Under the pieces are notes generated by a model. That model searched no databases. It was given only the letters and a program-made list of their open reading frames with translations, and had not been told where the DNA came from. A program made the position numbers and the translations under genes. 64,000 nt of DNA from Sindora glabra (taxonomy: Eukaryota; Streptophyta; Magnoliopsida; Fabales; Fabaceae): assembly GCA_020226215.1 (NCBI GenBank), contig CM035234.1, positions 47,495,275 to 47,559,274 of the forward strand, written 5' to 3'. How positions within the stretch are numbered: position 1 is the first letter of the stretch; every line of letters begins with the position of its first letter. Positions 12,916 to 24,300 of this stretch are shown here, piece after piece.

Positions 12916-14687
12916 AGAAAGCCTTGATATCCGCCCCAATCATGCAAGCACCGGATTGGAACCTCCCTTTTGAGGTGATGTGCGATGCTAGTGATTATGC
13001 AATAGGAGCGGTGCTTGGCCAAAGAAAGGACAGAAAGGTTCATGCAATTTATTATGCAAGCAAGACTCTTGATGAAGCTCAATTGAATTATGCCACCACT
13101 GAAAAGGAACTTCTTGCTGTGGTATATGCAATCAATAAGTTTAGATCTTACTTGGTGGACTCAAAAGTGATTGTTTTCACAGATCATGCAGCCATCCAGT
13201 ACCTTCTCAGCAAGAAGGAAGCTAAACCCCGACTCATCAGATGGATTCTCTTGTTGCAAGAATTTGATCTGGAAATCCGAGATAAGAAGGATACTGAGAA
13301 TGTTGTAACTGATCATCTCTCTAGGCTGAAACAAGAATTAGGAGATGAGGAAGACAAGGACATGCCAATCAATGATGCCCTTCCTGATGATTATTTGTTG
13401 GTTGTCTCTTCTTCCGCCGTCCCTTGGTTTGCTGATTATGTGAACTACATTGTGAGTGGAGTTTTACCTCCGGATGCGGGGTATCAAAAGAAGAAGAAGT
13501 TTCTAGCTGAGGCAAAGCACTACTTTTAGGATGAGCCCCTTCTATTTAGGAGATGTGCTGACGGCCTATTTAGAAGATGTGTACCTGAGGAGGAAATTGC
13601 GAGAATTCTGTTCCACTGTCATTCCTCTCCATATGAAGGACATTTTGGTGCCTCAAGAACTGCTGCAAAGATCTCCCAGGCAGGATTTTATTGGCCGACT
13701 CTCTTTAGAGATGTTTATCAATATGTCACTTCTTGTGACCAATGTCAAAGGGTTGGGAACATATCAAAGAGACATGAGATGCCCTTGAATAACATTCTGG
13801 AGATTGAAATATTTGATGTATGGGGAGTTGATTTCATAGGACCATTCCCACCTTCTTGCAGCAACAGCTACATCCTTGTGGCAGTTGACTATGTATCCAA
13901 ATGGGTGGAAGCAATTGCTACTCGAACTTGTGATGCCAAAATTGTAGTTAGATTTTTTAAGAAGGTGTTGTTCCCTAGGTTTGGAATCCCTAGAGCTGTC
14001 ATAAGTGATGGAGGGTTTCATTTCATTGCCCATCAGTTTCAGTCGCTCTTGAGAGGGTATGGAGTAACCCATAAGATTTCTACTCCATATCATCCTCAAA
14101 CCAGTGGGCAAGTCGAGCTTTCCAACAGAGAAATTAAATCCATCTTGGAAAAGACAGTGTCTAGATCAAGGAAGAATTGGGCACTCAAGTTGGATGATGC
14201 TCTATGGGCCTATAGAACTGCCTTTAAAACTCCAATTGGAATGGCACCATTTAGGCTCATCTATGGGAAGAACTGTCACTTACCAGTAGAAATGGAACAC
14301 AAGGCGTATTGGGCAATCAAGTTGCTCAACTTTGACCTACAATCTGCTGGAGAGAAGAGAAAGCTCCAACTTCTTGAGCTTGAAGAATTGAGGAATGAAG
14401 CTTATGATAATGCTAAGATCTATAAAGAGAGAACGAAGGCTTGGCATGACAAACGAATACTTAGAAGGGAATTTCAAGAAGGAGACTCGGTGCTCTTGTT
14501 CAGTTCGAGATTCAAACTTTTTCCAGGGAAGCTAAAGACAAGATGGACTGGACCGTACCTTGTGAAGAAGGTATATCCATTTGGAGCTGTGGAGATTTGG
14601 AGCGAAAGCACCGGAAACTTCAAGGTCAATGGCCAAAGATTGAAGAAGTATGTTGCTGGGCCACCATTAATGGAGGCACCAGACTAA
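12868..14687 (+). pseudogene. RNase H and integrase part of gag-pol, one internal TAG
   Basis: This continues pol in a second frame after the shift near 12865. RNase H shows the acidic residues of its active site in CDASDYAIG, TEKELLA and FTDHAA. A TAG at 13527-13529 replaces a codon that is tryptophan in the surrounding conserved KHYFW context (TGG to TAG). After it the same frame runs open to 14687. The integrase has the HHCC zinc finger (H..H before CDQC, about 13610-13745) and the catalytic D, D, E in WGVDFIG, ISDGG and QTSGQVE. The C-terminal GPY motif (TRWTGPYLV) is present with no chromodomain after it, as in Athila. The stop and the frameshift should block integrase synthesis in this copy. 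Confidence 0.92.
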
Positions 14688-14952
14688 TAAAGAGACAGGG
14701 GTCAAGCTTATGACCTTAAATAAGCGCTTCTTGGGAGGCAACCCAAGCTTGTTTTTCTGTTTTCTTGCCTTTTAATCCTTAGTTTTCTACTTTTCAATCT
14801 GAGTTACTGAGTAGTGGAGGAATTTAAGTCATTACATGTTGGTGTAGGATGCTCATTTTTGCATGTGGACTCTGTCTTTGAGGTAGATTAGGCATGAATT
14901 TATGATAATTGTCTGTTTTCTTACACAGAGGGCTCAAAACGCACTCCAGTGA
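14688..14952 (+). other. Untranslated spacer after integrase
   Basis: No coding frame was found. The segment links the integrase stop codon to the internal palindrome array. It includes GGGAGGCAACCCAAGC near 14730, a short inverted-repeat-like motif just after pol. Confidence 0.5.
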
Positions 14953-15422
14953 GATATACGGTGTAAAACACGTGCCGTGTACTATCCCGTGTACCTCACT
15001 GTCTGGCCAATTTTACAAAACTTGTGATTTTCAACGCAATCCAGTGAGAAACACAGTGTATAACACGGACCGTGTTAGACCCCGTGTTCCTCACTGTCTA
15101 ATTCGCGTAAAAACTTTATGATTTTCATGAAGGATCAGAGAGATACACGGGACGGAACACGGACCGTGTCATACCCCGTGTACCTCTCTGGTTGAACCAC
15201 TGATGAGAGCGTTTAAACTTTAGCCTTCCAGAAAGAAACACGGGGTACAACACGGACCGTGTTTAACCCCGTGTTCTATTACGCATTTTGTTATTCTTCC
15301 CCAGAGAGAAACACGGGACATAACACGGGTGGTATTTGATCCCGTGTACAACTGCGAGGTTTGTTATCATGTTTCAGAGAGAAACACGGGGTACTACACC
15401 GGTCGTGTTTTACCCCGTGTTC
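14953..15422 (+). repeat. Second array of six nested-palindrome units, between pol and ORF2
   Basis: Units start near 14953, 15047, 15141, 15235, 15307 and 15381, so the first four are spaced exactly 94 bp apart and the last two about 72-74 bp. The clearest unit (15238-15274) has outer arms ACACGGGGTA and TTAACCCCGTGT, and inner arms ACACGG and CCGTGT around a single central base. Spacers carry a recurring CCAGTGAGA or AGAGAGAAA lead-in and CTCACTGTCT-like trailer. The design matches the LTR arrays, but spacers and unit order differ, so this is a separate copy of the module and not a recent LTR fragment. Confidence 0.85.
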
Positions 15423-16238
15423 CTGTGCGGGGGAGCTTTTAATCGACAAAAAACCCAGATTTTTCCAGATTTTCCCCCATTCTCTCCCTCTTACTCGCAA
15501 CCCTAGCTTCTCTCTTTGCATTTTCGCACTCCATACTGCCAAATTACACCGATCAAAGTGTTTTATTTTGCCATTTGAGATCGATTAGCCAATAGATTTG
15601 CGATTTTATCGGCTAAAAAGCTGTGATTTGGATTCATCTTCTCATTCCTACACGAACTAGGGTTCTGTTCATCATTTCATCAGGTTAGTGCATTTCCTTT
15701 GAAATCCTTGGAGTTTATTGATATTTCTAATGATTATTACCTTCCATTACATGTTAGAATTCATAGGAATGTTGAAATCCTCTGAAATTGATGATTGATA
15801 GGTTGATTGAATGACCTTACAAAGCAATGTTCATGGAAATTCACTGGTTTTCTTGATTGAACTTGCTTCTTTGATAATTAATTGATCAAAATAGAATCTT
15901 AGATTGATAAATTGAGTTAGAATCTCTGATTAATAAGACTAGAATTGTTGATGCACAAGTGTGATTGATTGACTTAGTTTCCTGTTGAACTGCAATACCA
16001 TCACTCATATGCTAAATCTTGAACTGCTTGAATTGGAACTTTGTGGTTGCTTATGTTTCAAGTTTTGAAGTTTATTGTTTGATTGCCTTATTGCCTGCTT
16101 TGCCTCATTGACATTATCACTCCATTGCTCTCATAGCTTATTGCTTGATTGGCTGTTTAGTATTGCTGAATCTTTATTCTTGAGATTTGCTGCTGGCTGG
16201 TATACACTCTCTCAATTTGTTGATTCCTTTTGCAGACA
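15423..16238 (+). promoter_or_regulatory. Gene-like 5' leader with probable leader intron before ORF2
   Basis: Directly after the hairpin array the sequence becomes pyrimidine-rich (CCCCCATTCTCTCCCTC) and includes CAACCCTAGC and ACTAGGGTTCTG, motifs common in plant 5' leaders. A good donor, CAG/GTTAGTG, lies at 15681-15690. A good acceptor, TTCCTTTTGCAG, ends at 16235, four bases before the ORF2 ATG at 16239. The span between them is T-rich and stop-rich like an intron. I infer a separate transcript or a spliced message for ORF2. Neither a TATA box nor a start site could be assigned. Confidence 0.45.
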
Positions 16239-17432
16239 ATGTCTAAAAGACAAAAGACTACTGCGAGAAAGACTACCAAGGGTAGTACATCCAGAGGGAC
16301 ATCGTCCAGAGGACCTTCACACCCCTTCTTGAATTTCACTGACGAAGCTTCCATCCAAGCCTATGAAAGACACAGGGATAAGCCAATTGTAGAAGGGAGA
16401 TTCTTGGACTGGGAAGTGTTAAGAGAATTTGGACTAGAAGAAGAAATACGTGAGCTTATAAGTGTGGGAGCTTAGGAAACTTTTTTTGAGATTAGAGAGC
16501 CCACCTACAGGGAGCTCACCTTGGAGTTTCTCAGTATATTTTATCTGGAGAGATATTTTGGGACAGTGGATTCACCAGATACCATTCAGTTCAGACTAGG
16601 GGGCGTTGATTACTCTATGAGTGTGACTCAGCTGTCTGTTCGCCTGGGACTTTACTCTATGGAGTTTGTGACTACTGAGGAATACCAGGACATACTGGTT
16701 GGACTGCCCCACGGGACCCAAGAGTGGCGGGTGTGGACTGACATAGCCACTGGACACACATATGATCCCGCCAAGAGTAAGGCGTCTAGCCTTAGGAGAG
16801 TTTCCTGGAGAGTCCTTCACTCCATCTTCAATCATACTCTGAGTGGACGAGGACACAGCCATGGAGTTGTGAGCAACTCCGATATTCTATTCCTCTACAG
16901 TATGATTGAAAGGGTACCTATCAACATTGGAGGAGCATTCGCCCACTTTTTCTCATCCCAGGCCATGGACAAGAGAGTTGGTAGTATAGCTGCTGGCCCA
17001 TACATTACTCGACTAGCCAAACGGTTAGGAGTCTTTGACCGGCCTTATGGTTCTCTGACCATAATCTCACACATGGTACCCCTTCGAAGGGGCATTCTTA
17101 TAGCCATGGGGATTCAGCCGGTAGTACAGCAGCGGCAGCCACCCCAGGAGGAGCAGCAGCAGCATATCCCAGATGATAGCACAGTTCCTGATGTTGGTCC
17201 TTCTTCTTCCACCGGGAGCAGAGTTCCACATGAGGCATATTTCAGAGACATCCTCTCTAGGCAGCAGCAGATCTTGGCGGAGCTCCGTTTGATATCCGAG
17301 CGTCAGACGCGGATTGAAGGACTCTATGATGACTTGGACAGACGCTCCAGGCACATAGAGGGCATGGTGGAGCCCTTGTTCCACTTATTCCACCCTTCCT
17401 CCCCTGCTAATCCGGATCCCCCTACCCAGTAG
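16239..17432 (+). pseudogene. Athila second ORF (ORF-1/env-position protein), one internal TAG
   Basis: One frame runs from ATG 16239 to TAG 17432, broken only by a TAG at 16473-16475 (codon 79), where TGG is the likely ancestor. The N-terminus is basic and Ser/Thr-rich, as in a DNA- or RNA-binding tail. The middle (FYLERYFGTVDSPDTIQFRL and following) resembles the plant-specific domain known as the ATHILA ORF-1 family. The C-terminal part has a Gln/Pro-rich linker followed by a likely coiled coil (DILSRQQQILAELRLISERQ). I see no signal peptide or membrane segment, so the old 'env-like' label for this position is not supported here. The function of the family is unknown. A single nonsense change separates this copy from a full-length protein. 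Confidence 0.75.
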
Positions 17433-19105
17433 CTATTCTGTTTTTCTTTTTACTCATTCTTCGTATTTATCCCCATTTATCTGGTCTGTACATATATTAA
17501 CTTTGCACTTTGTTTTACTCTTTATTATATTGCTTTCTTCTCTTTTATTTTCTTACACTCTTAATGTTAATATCTGTAATAACTAACCGCATTTCTTTTC
17601 CAGTATTGTATTTTCTTTCTTTTAGATTACTGGTTCTCTCTCTCTCTCCTACCTCGTCTCTCCTTCTGGATCTCCCTGCGATTTACTGGACAGCCATAAT
17701 CCGCATGTCAGGGAAGTTTCAGTTCTCCAACTGTTTTCTGTCTCTTTTCCCATTTACTATTTTGTACATTGAGGACAATGTCCACTTTTAAGTGTGGGGG
17801 AGCAGTGGTTTGCAATGCTTTGCACTTGAACTTGCTTGAATGATTTAGAGTACTGAAATTTGCTCCAATTTCAATGATATATTCAATGATATATAAAAAA
17901 ATATATATATATAAAAAAAATATATATATATTTTTAAGGCAATTCATTGAATAAAGTGATTGATTCATACCTTGTTTCTTTAATGCATATTTGGCAATTT
18001 GATAAGGAAAATTTAAAGCTTGAAGCTAAGAGCAATGAGCATAATTGACCCTTGTGAGATTTGAGCCTTTTGAGCTATTTTCTTATTACAAATTAAAGTT
18101 CATTTTTCTTCTTGAGGGATTATGTCATCACTCTTGTCTTTGGGCTCTAGAACTTGCATTTTCTCTTTTTGAGGCTACATTTTATGTGCTTTGCATGTCA
18201 AATATGATGAGGCCATGTTTCTTTACCCTTCTTTTTATTTGTTTGGCCTATTTGAATCCTTTTCTTTAATTTTCCCTAAAACTCTCCCCCTAGTTAGCCA
18301 CTTTGAGCTTTGGACCCTCATTCCTAGCCTAGCCTAGCCATACCATGTACATCCCAAGCTACTGCCTAAGGTGACTTGAACCTTAGAGTTTGAAGGAACT
18401 TAGACACATTTTATAAGTTTGGCTATTTTTTTTGAGGCTCTTACTTAGTGTTGCTAGTTGGATAAGTTGATATACAACCACTGTTGAATTAAAAAAAAAA
18501 TAAAAAAAAATAAAAAAATAAAAAAAAGAGAAGGTAACAAAAAAAAAAAAAATTGTTGTGTTTGCTGATTTATTTGTATAAAAAAAAAAATGATGATGAA
18601 TGAAATAATAGAGGTTGAAGCAAGGGTGGAAGCAAGCTATCAAGCTGAGTAATGGAACTTGACAATGGTCAAGTTCATGACCAATGTGTCTTTTTTCTCC
18701 AAACTCATGGTTCTATCATTTTTTACCCTTTGATGTTCCTTTCCCCTTTCCTCACCCTTTTTCCCTAATAAAGTCCTCTGATTTGCATGCATTTTACATT
18801 ATAGTAGTGGAGATTAGAGTTTGTGCAAGCATATGGTAGCATTAAGTCATGAGTTGATTGACTTGAGAGTATATACAAGCCTTGTTTTGAGAGTGAGAGT
18901 AAACACTTTACCTGTGAGGCTATTCTCTTTTGCTTCTATGCTGAGAATTGACTTGTTTAGTTGCTTTATTTTCATTTATTTGCTTGGCATGACTTGACCC
19001 TAATCTTTGATTTGTTGAATGATTGCCTGATAAAAAAAAAAAAAAGAAGGAAGTGAATAAAATTGGAGCAGATTTTCTTGTTCTCCTACTTCCTTGCTCA
19101 AGGAC
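17433..19105 (+). other. 3' untranslated region of the Athila-like element
   Basis: The region is 1.7 kb without coding sequence. It contains a TA-rich run at 17895-17930, A-rich runs near 18490-18600 and 19030-19045, and an internal polypurine-tract-like motif at 17771-17802. Several short open frames cross it by chance. Confidence 0.7.
17771..17802 (+). other. Internal polypurine-tract-like motif
   Basis: The motif reads GAGGACAATGTCC, then TTTTAAGTGTGGGGGAG. The true 3' tract at 19103-19130 has the same order, a GGAC stretch followed by CAAGTGTGGAGGAAT. Two such tracts lie 1.3 kb apart in the same untranslated region. The internal one could prime a second plus strand, or it may be the relic of an older LTR boundary. 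Confidence 0.6.
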
Positions 19106-19130
19106 GAGCAAGATTCAAGTGTGGAGGAAT
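19103..19130 (+). other. 3' polypurine tract
   Basis: GGACGAGCAAGATTCAAGTG followed by TGGAGGAAT ends directly at the first base of the 3' LTR (19131). The position and composition fit the plus-strand primer of a Ty3/gypsy element. Confidence 0.8.
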
Positions 19131-20613
19131 TGATAAGTGCACAAACACACCTAAATTCTATGTGTTTCATCCACTTATTTACTTAGTATTTTGTGTAAAT
19201 TGATTGAAAAGGACACTTAGATGCTCTATATTTTGTTTTCAGGTCATAAAAAGACACATATGAGCATTAGAAAAGAATCCAGAGGCAAAACCATTCAAAT
19301 CATGAAGCAATGAAGCAAGATTGTTCACTCAGCAAAGAACACGGGCCGTGTTGAACCCCGTGTTCAGGGCCGTGTTTCGTTCTGGACTGCTTCGAGACTT
19401 CACTGAGTCATCCAGAGAAGAACACGGGTGTGAACACGGGACGTGTCACACCCCGTGTATATTTCTGTCATCTGCCTCTGAAGAACACGGGGGGTATCAC
19501 ACCCCGTGTAATATGCTGATCAGTCTCTTTGAAGAACACGGGGTAGAACACGTGCCGTGTACTACCCCGTGTACATTACTGTTTGACAATTCGTAGGAGA
19601 ACACGGGGCGTGTCACACAACGTGTTTCTTGTCGCTCAAACTTTCGCAGAGAAACACAGGGTACAACACGAGCCGTGTTGGACCCCGTGTACATCAAAAA
19701 TATAAGTTTTTGCGCGAGATCAAACTGAAACCAGAGGAGAATTTTGAGAATTAACAAGGGGAGCAACTGGGAGAAGCCCTAGGAGAGATCAAAACTCATC
19801 AAAGGCGCCTTCTAACACGGATTCAAGCAAGGAATTGAAGAATCAAGCAAGAAATTTGTAGATCTTCATGGATTGTTTGACTTCCTCCTCTGTTTTCTTG
19901 TTTTCTTCTGATCTTGAGATGTTTTCACACTAAACCTTTGTGCTTAGCTTAGGTGAACTTGTTCATGGAGTTATGGAACTGAATTTTATATAATCTAGCT
20001 TGATTTATTGTTGAATTATGATTTGATCTTGCTGTTTTGTCTGGAACAAGCCAATTTATCCGGGATATTGGATTTGTTTTATGGATTAGTTGATTTTAGG
20101 TTGAAATAACCAATTAATTAATCGGATCTTGCATGGTCATTGGGAATATCAATTAGACTTAGGAATTAAGCTGATTGTATTCTTTTGCACAGGATGAAAT
20201 GTCCAAGAATGGATTCTAAGCCAGTTAATGCAACCTAGATGAGTGATTACTAGAGTAATTCTGGGCACTTAATCTTTGGTTAGTAGCTAGTAGCCTTGCA
20301 ATGAGGTATAGCTTAATTTTGGGAATCCAGCAATCATAATTAACAGTAAACCAAGTTAGAGAAGTAAATTCGTTCCATAATGAAGTGTACAAGGGATCCT
20401 TAAGCTAAGTACACTTTTATTCCATTGAATCAAACCTTATTTTGATAGTTAAGCTCTGTTTTACATTTAAATCTTAATTCACACTCTCAATTGATCCGCC
20501 TAGATAATTTACTTGAGATTCAGTTAGTACTCAACCTACAATCCCTGTGGAGAACGATAATCTTTTATACTATAACTAGACTTAAACCGTGCACTTGCGG
20601 GATTTAGAGGTCA
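19131..20613 (+). repeat. 3' LTR of Athila-like element
   Basis: This copy is identical to the 5' LTR except at seven substitutions, with no indels. It repeats the palindrome array at 19338-19691. It is followed by ATTTA (20614-20618), the right target duplication. Transcripts that read out of this LTR would run toward the 3' end of the minus-strand MATE gene. Confidence 0.95.
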
Positions 20614-20618
20614 ATTTA

Positions 20619-21346
20619 ACATTGATCAAATAGAATATTTTTCATTATCTTAACATTTTATAACATTATATTCTTTTGGAAAATGATTTTCATTACAAAC
20701 AAACAGATCCTAAACCAACTACTCTCCTCTCTTTTGTTGTCTTTCATTCTCTCTTCTTAACTTCCATTCCGACCCCCCCCCCCAAAAAAAAAAAATCCCG
20801 AACATACCATTACTTTTCCTTGTGATAAGAGCACAAGGCAATAAGCATTAACAAAATTGGTAAATTTGACGTCAACATAATTTAAAAATAAAATAAAACT
20901 CACCACTGCACATCAAATTTGAAGCCTAAACAAAACTTATTTTTAAGGACCTTCTGCCATAATCCCATTAAAGGAGGGGAAGGCAGCAATAAGTCAGATC
21001 TACAACATCATAAACATAATGCCATTTTCTTGGCTGTGCTTTTGAAGAAGACGCACGTGCTTTCATTTTGAATCAGGGGTCACGATTAAGATTTTATCAC
21101 CACGTGAACTATATGAATTCATATTTGAATATAATTTGTACTCAATACTGTATTCTCTTGTCAATTTTTTCACCTAAAATTGCAGAGAACTAAAAAATAA
21201 ATAAGGGTAAACTGTCAATCAAGACCAAAACAGAAAAATAAAAATAAAACAAACTCATAAATAAAAAAATGCTACATAAAATATTATCTAAATAAATGGC
21301 CAATGAAAAAACAGAAAACCAAGAAATTGTATAAACATTCACTGAC
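20619..21346. other. Spacer between the retrotransposon and the MATE gene 3' end
   Basis: No ORF of its own is present. It should contain the 3' UTR and poly(A) region of the minus-strand MATE gene. A C run followed by an A run lies near 20775-20797. Confidence 0.5.
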
Positions 21347-24300
21347 CTAGGCAGCCTCCAAGTTCCCATGTAGGAACCACCATGGACCAGATTTTGATTG
21401 CAATCTGAAAGTATATGACAAAGAATTTATCAGCAAAAAGCTTATGTCTAACAAGCATTACAAGAGAGTGTAGTAATGACACCAATATATTAGCATAAGC
21501 ACATCTCCCAAAAGAACAGTGACATTCTCTTTCTCTTTCTTTGCTCTCACTATCTCTAAGGAATTGTAGTCAACAGTTAAAACTAAAAACTAAGATTTAT
21601 TTAAATTTTGTCTATAGACAGAAAATTTATAACAAAGAACCCAAAAAATTAGGCTAAAACTATGGTACCAGCACAGTTCTGTATGAAGTAGATTGGCCTG
21701 CTCAAGCTCAATCATATTACATGCATCCTATTAATAACATCATGAGGTCAATTTCATTATATCATACTCTAACTTTCATGGTATAATGTCTTGATAAAAA
21801 TGGGTAAAATAATCCACTTTAAAGAGGAATAAACACAACATAAAAGATTCACTTATATAAAAGACCTGTAACAGTGATGTGTCATATTACCTAACAAAAC
21901 CTGCCACCATCCGGAGGGCCATGAAGAGAGTCAAACTTAACCACACCCCCTGAATGCCAATAAGAGGAGGTGCCACTAACAGAAATGCAGAGGACGCTGC
22001 CCCCACTAACATCTGTAATGCAATCATCAAGAGGATTAGTTTGGGAAATATTTATAGCAGGATAAGGACATTGTAAAGAATTTTGACCATATAAGCAACT
22101 GGCATACCATGGAGTAAGCTGCATATCGGAAATCCGAAATACCGTAGTGGAGTCCATCAAATATATATGCTAAAGCATTAAAAGGTTGAGAAGCACTGAC
22201 AAACTGGCATCAATTACAGATAACAAAATAATAAAATGCCCAAGGCAACAAAGATAAATATGAAAAAAAGTGAAAGGACGGAAAAAAAAATGTCAAACAT
22301 ACCAGCATGCCAGTTCTGACAACCTGCAAGACTTCAGCATCCTGGGTGAAAAAGGCTGCTAAAGATCCAAAAGATCCACCCAAAATTGCAGCCAAGGAAA
22401 CACCTGTCAGCAGTCCTATCTGAAAAGATCCTCAGACATCCATGCAATGCAAGTTATCAAGCATAGTCATGTAGAAATAATAATTTTCATCAAATATGGA
22501 GAAAATTTACTAAATGATTACCCTTAAAACAAAGTCAGTAATTTCCTTCACAATGTTGTATTCATATCTTGACAGAGAACTTGCAATCAAGGCCTATAAA
22601 TATGAATTTATTGTAAGTATGCCAAATTCTGCCAACAAGTGAGTAAATGAATAACTAATCTTAGAGAAGCTAAGATTTTAGAATGCAGAGAGAGAGAGAA
22701 GAGAAGAGAAGAGAGAGATGTGTATGTAGATTTAAAAAAAAAAAAGCTTACCAAGACGTTCAATCAAAATCAGCCTGGAACTAATGGTATATTCCTCTTG
22801 TTCACACAAGGGAATCCTAGTACTATGGCTAGATTAAACAAACTTGAAGAGGTCCTACCACAGGAAAAGAAAACTCACAGATTTACATGTTATATTTAAG
22901 TGACAATTATGTACCTGACCGGATGTAGCCAACGCATCTGTAAGAAGGGAAACTGCCAACCACACTTGCATCCATATCTGATGTGCGGCCATAGCTACTG
23001 GACCTTGACGGGCAGCCATTGATGTTCCCAGTGTCATGGTTGAAAGAACAGCCAGTGTCCTTCCCAGAAGGAAAGCGCCTAGAGCACCAGAAAAGTTCAT
23101 TACAGAAGCAATTGCACCAGAGTCTAACAGAAAGCTAAATAAGATTCATTGTAAAAGAGAATATTTTTTAAGTATTAATAGTAGTTTACTGTTACAGAAT
23201 TAGTAATTAGGAAATTATCTTAAATTGATTATTATTGATTTTAGATTTTAGGCTTGCTTGTCTTGCACCCAAAGTTTACAGGTATTAAAGTCTTTATGTT
23301 TCTTAAGAACTCTATATAAATAAAGCACTAGGATTGAGTTTGATGTAACAATTCAGTCCTTTTATTCATTTAATAATATTTTAGTGTTTTCTCTTACTCT
23401 CTCTAGCCTCTCTCTACTCTGTCTCCTTCTAAATCCTAAAACCATATTTCTCAACATTACTATCAAGATACCAAGATAATGATTCAATTCTAAGTGCTGA
23501 CTGGTCGTACTAACATAAACTGCTAAGAACAGTTTTAACATAGTCATATAAACTAATAGTGTAAAGACTCAACAACAGAAAAGCATTGCAAGCAATTTAT
23601 GTCCTACAGCAATATGATACAGATGGCAAATATAAAAGCGAGCTACTTAATGGTAGGAACTCATTTGAAAACTATTTTTAAAATGTTTCTCAGCATCTAT
23701 CTATTCCTTTTCTTCTTTATTCTTTAAAAAATAAAAAAATTTGAATAGAGTTCCAAATAATCAACTTCAGCTCAGCTATCAACAATATAAAACAAAAAGA
23801 AAATAACAAAGTGCCAAAGGGGATAAACTACCAGACTTAACATAACCACCAAATTGCAGGGTTCCCATCTTTGGAGGTAATAACACAGCTCTCTTATTTA
23901 GACACCAGACCATCAAGAAGGTCACGATATATCTGCAACATTGTATTTTCAATACAATCATGGTTAAATGATGCTAAGAAATATGAAAGACATAATTTCT
24001 CTGGAAAAGGACGTACTGGGAGAGAACAGTGGAAATGGCTGCACCAGTTACTCCCAACTGAAAGTAATACATAAGCAACGGAAACAAAAAGACAGCTGCA
24101 AGATTGCCAATGCCTGCATTTTATTAAAAGAATTAACAGGTTCCCAAATTACCACTTATGTAAAATCTGACAAGCCTTCAAAACAAAACATACCAACAAG
24201 CATGTGTAAGACAGAAAAATATACATTTAATTTTCTTTGGTCAAGAATCAAGATAATATTGCTAGTACTCTGGCCATTTTAAGACCATCTGTATGCTTCA

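Larger units (their letters stand above)
7572..20613 (+). mobile_element. Athila-like Ty3/gypsy LTR retrotransposon, nearly intact
   Basis: The element is 13,042 bp long. It is bounded by two 1,483-bp LTRs (7572-9054 and 19131-20613) that begin TG and end CA, and it is flanked by the 5-bp duplication ATTTA (7567-7571 and 20614-20618). It has a tRNA-Asp-type primer site, gag, aspartic protease, RT, RNase H and integrase in Ty3/gypsy order, no chromodomain, a second ORF downstream of integrase, and a polypurine tract. That layout is typical of the Athila lineage. The LTRs differ at only seven sites (7749, 7755, 7772, 7773, 8854, 8897, 9033 in the left copy), so the insertion is recent. The frameshift and two in-frame TAG codons mean this copy probably cannot make its own enzymes. 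It lies about 730 bp beyond the stop codon of the MATE gene. Confidence 0.95.

Noticed and set aside
13531..13788. 85-codon frame between RNase H and integrase
   Set aside because: It is in another frame. The true pol frame continues here past the TAG with the HHCC finger intact.
7779..15422. CRISPR-like look of regularly spaced GC-rich repeats
   Set aside because: The repeats are self-palindromic, vary between units, have similar spacers, and sit in a plant retrotransposon.
21891..22160. Minus-strand frame of 89 codons overlapping MATE exons 11 and 12
   Set aside because: It reads the wrong frame across an intron; the spliced model explains the sequence with MATE motifs.
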